From: Melampsora larici-populina 98AG31
Taxonomy: Eukaryota; Basidiomycota; Pucciniomycetes; Pucciniales; Melampsoraceae
Assembly: GCF_000204055.1 (NCBI RefSeq)
Contig: NW_006768794.1
Coordinates: 186,001 to 250,000 of the forward strand
Length of the DNA: 64,000 nucleotides
Reading direction: 5' to 3'
In this document: positions 56,851 through 64,000 of the stretch, piece after piece
Position numbering within the stretch: position 1 is the first letter of the stretch
Layout of the letters: every line of letters starts with the position of its first letter
The notes under the pieces: generated by a model
Databases searched by the model: none
What the model was told of the DNA's origin: nothing
The model's input: the letters and a program-made list of their open reading frames with translations, nothing else
Made by a program: the position numbers and the translations under genes

Positions 56851-59800
56851 TCACAGCGTGTCTATCCATGCTACAATTGATCAACAAGAGAAGCAGTTTT
56901 AGAAGTTGATAGAATTTGGAATCCTGATTTGACTCAAAAGTTAGCCTTGATTGGTGATTCAAGATGATTCAGGGTCTGATGAATTGGCAGGCTTTCGTTA
57001 AGTTTGTGCTTTTGTGGGTTTTCAAAGAGCCAAGCTCCGCCAAGGACTCGCATGGTATATCGTTCGCATGGTTCACCGTTCAAGGGAGTTGGTCTGTAAG
57101 CGTGAATAGGAAGACCTTATAAAACGAAAACCCAACTCTGAATCCTCTAGATATTCCACTTGACCGCTTACAAATCAAGCTAGAAGCTACTGCTTGTTCC
57201 TATGTAGGTACACTACGGATCAAAATATTCGTAATTTTTACATGTTTTCACCATCTGTTTCAACAATGTTTTCCTGATGATTTGAAAACACCCCCAGTAA
57301 AAACGTGACGTAAACATATGTGGTTACGTTGCGAACATGTTTTGTTTATCTCTGCTCAACACTTGTCGTACATAATTGTTATGTAATCAGCATGAATGCT
57401 GAACGTATCAAGTATGAAAGTCAGACATACTTGCAACATATTGCTGACAAAATCTTTTTAGCTACATCTGTGAAATGTATTCTGCACATCTCATTTACAT
57501 AAGTCGTATGTTTCTGGAACATGGATCCACCCCAGATTTTAATCGGGTCTCAGTTTGATTCGATTCAAATTGTGATTTTATTGTATAGCCGCTATTTTTG
57601 TATATATATTTTTGATTCCGTGTTTTTTAATCCAGTGAGCGCGCTCCATACTGGAGCTTGCATTTCGTTTCGCTTGGGTCACGATACCATGCAAACTGGG
57701 TTGATACGCAGCAAATGTAGTAACATCAGAGGCTGTATACATTCCAGATGCGCAACAGAAATAAGAGGAACGACAATCTTTGATCGACAAAAAGTTCTTT
57801 AATGTAAAGAAGTAGTTGGAGGAACCCATAAAAGAAGAGAAAGTGAAAGAAAATAAACTAAAATAAAGGAAAGTAAAAGAAAAGAAAAATAAGATAACAA
57901 GTTGGTTCACAATCAGTCAATATTCAGTTCATGTTTGCTCCCCCTTGTTTTTGCCAGGAAGAATTATATCATCCTTGTGTGTTGTCATGATGGCTGCAAA
58001 CGTGCAAGTACCATCAAAAACCTTGCGATCGGTCTCCATCACCAGATTTTTGAATCTAAACACAAATTCCATCAGCAAGAGCTCAGCGGATGGGTAGGTC
58101 AACTTGCTAACCACATACCTGGCTTGTGATGGCGGTGGTAGCTTTTTGATCCAACGTAAGCGACCATCGACCCACGTCCACATCGATTTTGGTAGGGAAG
58201 AGAAACCCCAAAATCATCAGTTTGTATTGATGAAAGGGTAGCAACTTTTCAAAAAAGGGATAATAGAATCAATTTACTCACTTATGAAACAAATTTTTCA
58301 ATTTTAGTAATCTTGATGTTCCATCCTCAACATAATCATCGAACCAAACTAAAAAACCAAAGAAAATCAATCACCGATCCCTTGCCCAAACCCATCCCAC
58401 AAAAAGGATCATTTTCATAAAACACTTACTTAACAAGTACATCACCATACCTTAAAACCCTTTGGATGATATCATGTTTAAATTGATCCCAAATTAAATC
58501 AGCATCTTCGAATTCATTTGCAGTAACCGTCTTGGCTTTATACCTCGATGAGTATGAAGATTAAGCCATTCAGCTAGCAAAGAGTCTCAATTATCAGGTG
58601 TCGCTAATGGTCACTCCCGAGCAAGAACCACAGAAGGTGCTTGCTTATCTGACTGCGGGAATGAGCGAGTTGGCTCTATTGCGACGTTGATCATTCGAGA
58701 CGCGAGATCGATCGGTGTTATTCAGTAGTATTCAATACGCCGGATCACTAATCTGGAGAAGGGTTTGAGAGCTGCGTGGGAGAGATGTGTGAATGGTACA
58801 GATTGTGAAGAAGGAATTGAGTGGAAAGAATGGAACGATTTAGAAAAAAGAAAACTTGGTCAACATAGGATTCAAAACGAAGCAGACGAAGGCAGACTGG
58901 CGTATCTTGGTGTATCACAGATTGGATGCTTATGTTTTTTAACCTTATCGGATTGAGGACCTTTGCGGACTTGGAGAACCTGAGTCAGAAGGAAAATGGG
59001 AGAGAATGGATATGTTAGCAGGATGGCGAAAAGAAAGAAAAACAAAGAAGAAACCATATAAAAACGAGTGGAAGAGCGGAATGATGTGCAAAGAGATCTG
59101 TGACTTGTTGCCAAAAGGGAAATGACTCGACTTCATATGACTTGGTTTTCCAAAAGTCAAACCTCGCTTGGGGACTTGGTATCAGAAGCTGAACAATCTA
59201 CAGCAGTCTACTCTAGTCTACTTTGAACATGGAAGCTATATAGGAAGTACCTGTTGAGTTTGTAATGGGCACGTTTAGTTTATGTTGTGGTTAATTTATG
59301 TTCTGATGAGGTATCGAGATACCTCAAGCGTATATGTTTTCAAATCACAATAAGAAATACATTGAATTTACATTTTTTCTACAAAAACACAAAATCTACA
59401 TCACAATCATATAACGCATTTGTCACTGGTAGGTAAAGTTCCATGTTTCTCGAATGTCAATACTGAGGGTGTTTTGAAGACATATTTGCCCTTAAAGTTT
59501 GGACCGTAGTGTAGTCAAATTTGTTTGAATTGGATTGTAAATAGTCAAGAAACTTTCAAGCCACACAACTTTTCTCTCTTTCTTTCAAAACAAAAAAAAC
59601 TTTCCAAATACTTGGTGGCTTTGATTTGTAGATATTGATTTCTTGACGGGTAAAGAGTCAAGAGTCAAGTCGATTTTTTTTGAATCACGATTTAAAGAGT
59701 GGAAAACACACCATGTGGTTGGTCTAAATAGTTACCTAAAACCTATGTCCTGATGACCGACCTGAGGCTGTGTTGAAGCTCTTATGATTTGGCTTTTGCA

Positions 59801-59970
59801 TCACATGATCTGAGAATGATGGCCTCCATCATGTTCGACTCTGCCTTCAACACCACCAAAAGTTTGAATCTACCCAACCCCGTGAGGTCGACAGTGACAG
59901 CAGACCACGCGAATGTCAACTTATCTCGGGTTATCGTATGTACTACCCAACTCAGTTCTCAACACTATCA
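56851..59970. other. Intergenic region with possible coding remnants
   Basis: Mostly AT-rich. On the minus strand 58555-58440 translates to KAKTVTANEFEDADLIWDQF and beyond, and 58350-58285 to WFDDYVEDGTSRLLKLKNLF, sentence-like coding text whose splice phases I could not reconcile. On the plus strand 58750-58930 reads LEKGLRAAWERCVNGTDCEE and onward without a supported start. These may be parts of one or two small genes or gene relics. I name no product. Confidence 0.35.
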
Positions 59971-60352
59971 TGCCCATGGTATGAACCAAGTTGAAAACAA
60001 CAAAATCTTACAGCTTTCAACACAAACGAGAACCTTTCACGAATCGAAACACAAATTCACATCCAAAGAGATATACATCTCTAAAAAAACTCACATAAAT
60101 CAAAACGCAAAAAGGAAAGAAAAAGTCATTGGTTTTTGTCACTATCTTGGGTTTTACAATCAGGATGGTTTTCAAACGAAAAAGCACATGAATCAAAATG
60201 AAAAAATAAAGTTTTGCTAAAAAAAAAAGTTAATTGTACCTCTCTGATTCAGATGAGTTGGGATACAAATGACAAGCATAATGAACTTGAAAAAGTTCAA
60301 TTTGACAACTGGAGAAAATGAAAATGATGTGTAAGAACAAAAGATTTAAAAC

Positions 60353-61625
60353 TTATGCCATTGCCATCTCTCGCTTGATGTGGGCAATAGCCTTGGCGGG
60401 CTGTGAGGATTTCCCATGTTCAAGAATATGGAACAGGATCAGCATTCGCATTCGGGATAGGTGATGATATTCTAAATCCAATTCGGCTTACGTTGAGGCC
60501 CTTGGGACAAGTCTTGGTGCAGTTGAAGATGGTGTGACATCGGTATAAGGAAAAGGTGTTTTGCAACTTTTCCTTTCGATCTTCACTGTAACCATCTCGA
60601 GAATCGGCGATCCATCTGTAGACAATGACAATCCAAGTGGAATCAATCTATGTACAAGAGCTAAAGAAGCAAGACCTGCAACTAACCTGTAAGCTTGCAT
60701 CAACACGGCCGGTCCGAGATACTCATCCTGATTCCACCAGTAACTTGGACAACTTGTGGCTAAAAGTTCAAATGAACATGGAAAAACATGAGAAATAGTA
60801 AACTGGACAAAAAAGAAGGACTGAAAGACTTACAACAACAAGCACAAAGGATACATTCATACATTCCATCCAACTTCTTTCGATCTTCAGGTGATTGTAA
60901 GAATTCGCCTTGAGCAGGTGGGTTATCGTTTTTCAAAAACGGTTCGATAGACTTGTATTGTTTGTAAAACTGGGTCATATCAGGCACTAAATCCTTAATG
61001 ATATACACTTATGAAACAAATCAAAAAAAAAAACGTTAGCAATCCTGAAAAAAACCGCAACAAAACAGAAGATCATCAAAGGCTAAAACTGACTATGAGG
61101 TAAAGGATAAACCTTAACATCCGATGAACTTTCTTTAGGAATTCTCTTCAAACAAGCCAAAGTATTAACCCCATCGATATTCATAGCACAACTACCACAG
61201 ATACCTTCACGACAACTTCTTCGAAACGTAAGAGTCGGATCGATTTCGTTTTTGATTTTGATTAATGCATCTAAGACCATCGGACCACATTTTTTCATAT
61301 CGATAGAATAAGTTTGAAGACTTGGTTTTTGACTGGGTTCATCTGGATTCCATCTGTAGATTGAAAACTGTTTGGTCTTCGTATCGGTGCTGGTATTAGA
61401 AGCTTCGGGTGTTGCGTGTTCTTGAGCAGGTGTTGCAAAAGGTTTGACTGAAGTTGAAGAAATGAATCTTTGGCGAGGGATCTGTGTAAAAGCAAGGTGA
61501 ATGAGAGATCATCAACTGGTGGCTTGGTGAAAGGATGAGATAATGTTGGATCTTACCAGAGAAGAAGTGATTTGAGTAGGTTTTCCTCTGAATGAAAGAC
61601 TCGTGATAGTTTTAATTGATGACAT
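60353..61625 (-). CDS. SDHB: Succinate dehydrogenase iron-sulfur subunit, mitochondrial
   Basis: SDHB passes electrons from the flavoprotein to ubiquinone in respiratory complex II. Exons: 61625-61557 ([19 protein letters not shown], a mitochondrial leader), then from about 61483 IPRQRFISS through [20 protein letters not shown] and [21 protein letters not shown], next [19 protein letters not shown] through YECILCACC, a short exon [38 protein letters not shown] through [18 protein letters not shown], and the last exon 60400-60353 ([15 protein letters not shown]). Cys ligands of the 2Fe-2S cluster ([10 protein letters not shown]) and of the 4Fe-4S/3Fe-4S clusters ([23 protein letters not shown]) are all present. 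An upstream in-frame Met at 61721 would add 32 residues. Identity is secure. Confidence 0.97.
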
Positions 61626-63097
61626 TGTTTTTGATGTATAAGTGGATGAGTGATATGAGTTATTGATAATGAAGTGAATTGGGATTGGAATGAAATGCTG
61701 AGTAGGAATCGGTTTCTTCAAAGTGCCAAAAGGGTAAAGACGGACTGTTCCGTTCGATTGTCCTAATCTGGTCAGGAATGTTATATGTAAAGTACAACAT
61801 GTAACAATTCCACTTTACAAATCGAAGATCATCATCACCCTTGGGCCTTCACCACCAATCAGATGCTATAGAGATCGAACTGATTCTTTCTAGAAACATC
61901 ATATCTGACATCATGCTACTATCGAGTACAGACATCCTCTTTACCCAACTTGGAAATTGCTCAGCTTCCCATCACTTCTCTTGTAGCATACATCAAGCAC
62001 ATTTGATTACCAAACAATTTTGAATTTTGTTCACTTTTGGTATACTTGATGAGCTGGCTCCCTATCATTTTGAACCACCAGTGCCTTTAGAATTCAATGC
62101 CATGCTTTCTGGACACATTCTAGTCCAAATAGCATGGTCATCCTGAAATATCTGATATCCAAGCAAACATAAACCGGTCCTAAAACATGATGATCATTTA
62201 GAACTTGAAATCACATTCTGTGTAAACCATCAAAAGTAACAGATGAACCGACTACCATAAGTCTTAAATCAAACTTACACTCATCTAGTTCAAATCACTC
62301 CAACTTGATCCATCCATGTTGTTTCTTACCTCAGATTCTTCTTTTCTATTTAAACTCTTACCAGGTTTCATAGAATCTCTAATATGGTGTTTATCCATCG
62401 ATCGTGTTGTTCTTGACTTAAGTTGTAAGTTTTAGCTACAAAGACTAAAAGAAAGCAATTTGCTAAAAGGAACTCTTGGAACCCATTCTATAACTCTTCC
62501 AACCAGACTCAAACAAGACTCAAATCCTTCTGCAAGACTTGCAACCCCTTTATTCGTATTTATTTGCTCAATTTCATCACACTTGATTATACTATGTACA
62601 AAACTCGTCATTCAAACTTCAGTCTTTTTTACGATCCCCCCAAAAAAATTCATTTACATTTAAATACATATATACAAATCGTTCATCTAAATACCAAACA
62701 ACGAAAAAAAAACGGAAAGAAACGAAAAGAAATTAAAGCTTTGCTTAATTACAATTTTGAAAATCAGAGATGAAGAACGAAAAACCCAAAATAAAAAAAA
62801 ATAAAAGATGATGAAAATTTATAAGATGATGAAAATTTATAAGATGAGGAAAATATATAATGGAATTGAGATTCATAAAAAATGTCATCGAAAGTGTTGA
62901 TTCATGATGAATGACTTAAATTGGATGTTGTAAAAATAAAACCCTAAATAGAAACCCAAGCACAGTTTAATAAATCAACCCATTTCAAATCCTGTACCCA
63001 TACGTGCCATTCAACCAACACCTCCAACCACTCCTTCAAGAAACCCCCCCGACAAAACCCACAAAAAAAAAATTAAGTAAACACACCAAGATGATTA
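61626..63097. other. Intergenic region between SDHB and the membrane-protein gene
   Basis: About 1.5 kb of AT-rich DNA: the SDHB promoter and the 3' flank of the next gene. Contains the 18-bp tandem repeat listed separately. No gene recognised. Confidence 0.5.
62805..62858 (+). repeat. 18-bp tandem repeat, three copies
   Basis: Unit aagatgatgaaaatttat at 62805-62822 and 62823-62840, with a third, slightly changed copy to 62858. Confidence 0.85.
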
Positions 63098-63644
63098 TTA
63101 TTTAGTAGTAGTAGTAGTTTTCCTAAGAGGTAAATTAGTTTGTAAATTCCAAAGATCACTTTTGCGTTTAAGTTCCAAAGTATTCAATTCGAAGTCTTTT
63201 TCACGTCTTTTTCTGTTCCTTTTAATGAACAAAAAAGTGGTTGTAGTGATTGAAAAGATCAAGAAAGTGATTGAAACGATTATGATGATGATGGTTATTT
63301 GATGGTTTAGAGGTTTGGGTGAGGTTGAGGTTAGACTTGTGCTGGTTGATGATGTGGGTGTAGCACTATGTGAATAACCATTCGTTTTAGTTTTACTTCT
63401 TGATCATCTAAAAATCAATGAATGTTGCTACTCACCTTACGGTTTGGATTCCTGCATTGTAGCCTATTAGACTTTGACCACCGTTACTGAGTGTCACAAC
63501 AGGTAAATCACCGTGATGGACGATCTGCCATCCTGGTACTCCTATGCTTTCATTCAATGAAGCAGTACTAGAAACAACTGATGAAGGCTTCAGTGTAGGT
63601 CCTTTCACTGCACTCGCTGTGACTGTGCTTAGATTGTTGGCCAT
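63098..63644 (-). CDS. Hypothetical single-pass membrane protein, Ser/Thr-rich
   Basis: Two exons join in phase: 63644-63436 and 63365-63098, giving 158 residues. The first part (MANNLSTVTASAVKGPTLKP through WQIVHHGDLPVVTLSNGGQS) is Ser/Thr/Val rich. After a Ser/Thr/Pro stalk (SATPTSSTSTSLTSTSPKP) comes a membrane helix ITIIIIIVSITFLIFSI, then a basic stop-transfer KRNRKRREKD and a helical tail ending RKTTTTTK. The order suggests a short-tailed plasma-membrane protein with the N terminus outside, but there is no leader at this start, so an upstream exon may be missing (an ATG followed by GTATCG lies near 63733). No family recognised. Confidence 0.6.
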
Positions 63645-64000
63645 GATGTTCGAAAGCCTAAAAGTTCAAGTTGGGTAGAAAGATTGTGGGCGGGAAAGTA
63701 CTGCTTCGGTTCGGATTGATCGATACCTTGGTCATGAGATTTCTAGAAGACTTGAACGATTGAGAATATGAGTCCTATGATCAGTAACTTGTTGGAAAGA
63801 TTGTTGTCTTTGGATTATTTTATGACTTTTTCTTTACTAAACTCACCAGAATGGAAAACTAAACCAAAAGTTGTGAATCCTAGCTCAGAAATTCCTAGAT
63901 CAAAGATATCATTCGACTCTTTATGAGTTTGTAGGAATCGGAATCGGAATTGATTATGTGCTAAAGAATCAGTTTATCTTTAAAGAAATCAAGAGGGTTT
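63645..64000. other. Right window edge, no gene recognised
   Basis: Likely upstream region, or an additional 5' exon, of the membrane-protein gene. Nothing else supported. Confidence 0.35.

Noticed and set aside
1..64000. CRISPR arrays, operons, ribosome binding sites, rRNA or intact tRNA genes
   Set aside because: None seen. Introns, poly(A) signals and gene families show eukaryotic nuclear DNA.

Overview
The window looks like nuclear DNA from a basidiomycete, most likely a rust fungus (Pucciniales). Genes are interrupted by many short GT-AG introns (about 60-100 nt). Conserved housekeeping genes are separated by AT-rich, repeat-laden gaps, and there are several intron-containing genes for small cysteine-rich secreted proteins. 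The organism call is an inference; no marker read here fixes the species. Exon joins below were worked out by hand from splice sites and reading phase.

Layout: <1-3961 (-) SMC4 condensin ATPase, cut by the left window edge; 4126-7124 (+) GH5 steryl-glucosidase; 7559-12127 (-) importin-5/Kap121. Then a complete two-ORF LINE retrotransposon with RNase H (ORF1 12471-13697, ORF2 13687-17628), a three-copy 3' tandem repeat and a 51-nt poly(A) (18307-18357). 18972-20246 (-) encodes a secreted protein of unknown function. 20.3-27.3 kb is a transposon graveyard with a foldback MITE and other inverted repeats. 27365-27768 (-) is DPM2; 28443-30876 (+) an unrecognised NLS/coiled-coil protein; 31441-32846 (-) RRP1; 33415-33927 (-) a small secreted Cys-rich protein. 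34-45 kb is repeat-rich: two back-to-back TA-flanked MITEs (36186-36698 and 36704-37018), a U6 snRNA-like sequence (41437-41554), and a 1.7-kb inverted-repeat element with 9-bp direct flanks (42987-44695). 44976-45668 (-) is a hypothetical protein; 45961-47839 (-) a type II membrane GT23/fucosyltransferase-like protein; 48971-51315 (-) a PCID2/Thp1/Csn12-family PCI protein.

The most interesting region is 52.4-61.6 kb. Three tandem paralogous genes for small secreted Cys-rich proteins (52395-53149, 54143-54884, 55876-56645, all minus) share exon structure, a tiny last exon encoding a Ser-Cys...Cys end, and a conserved promoter block. Between two of them lies a decayed copy of the 3' end of SDHB, whose intact gene sits at 60353-61625. 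This points to local segmental duplication. A single-pass membrane protein gene (63098-63644) ends the readable annotation.

The housekeeping genes serve unrelated core functions: chromosome condensation, nuclear import, mRNA export, rRNA processing, dolichol-phosphate-mannose synthesis and respiration. They form no operon-like unit. The functional grouping seen is the secreted-protein cluster.
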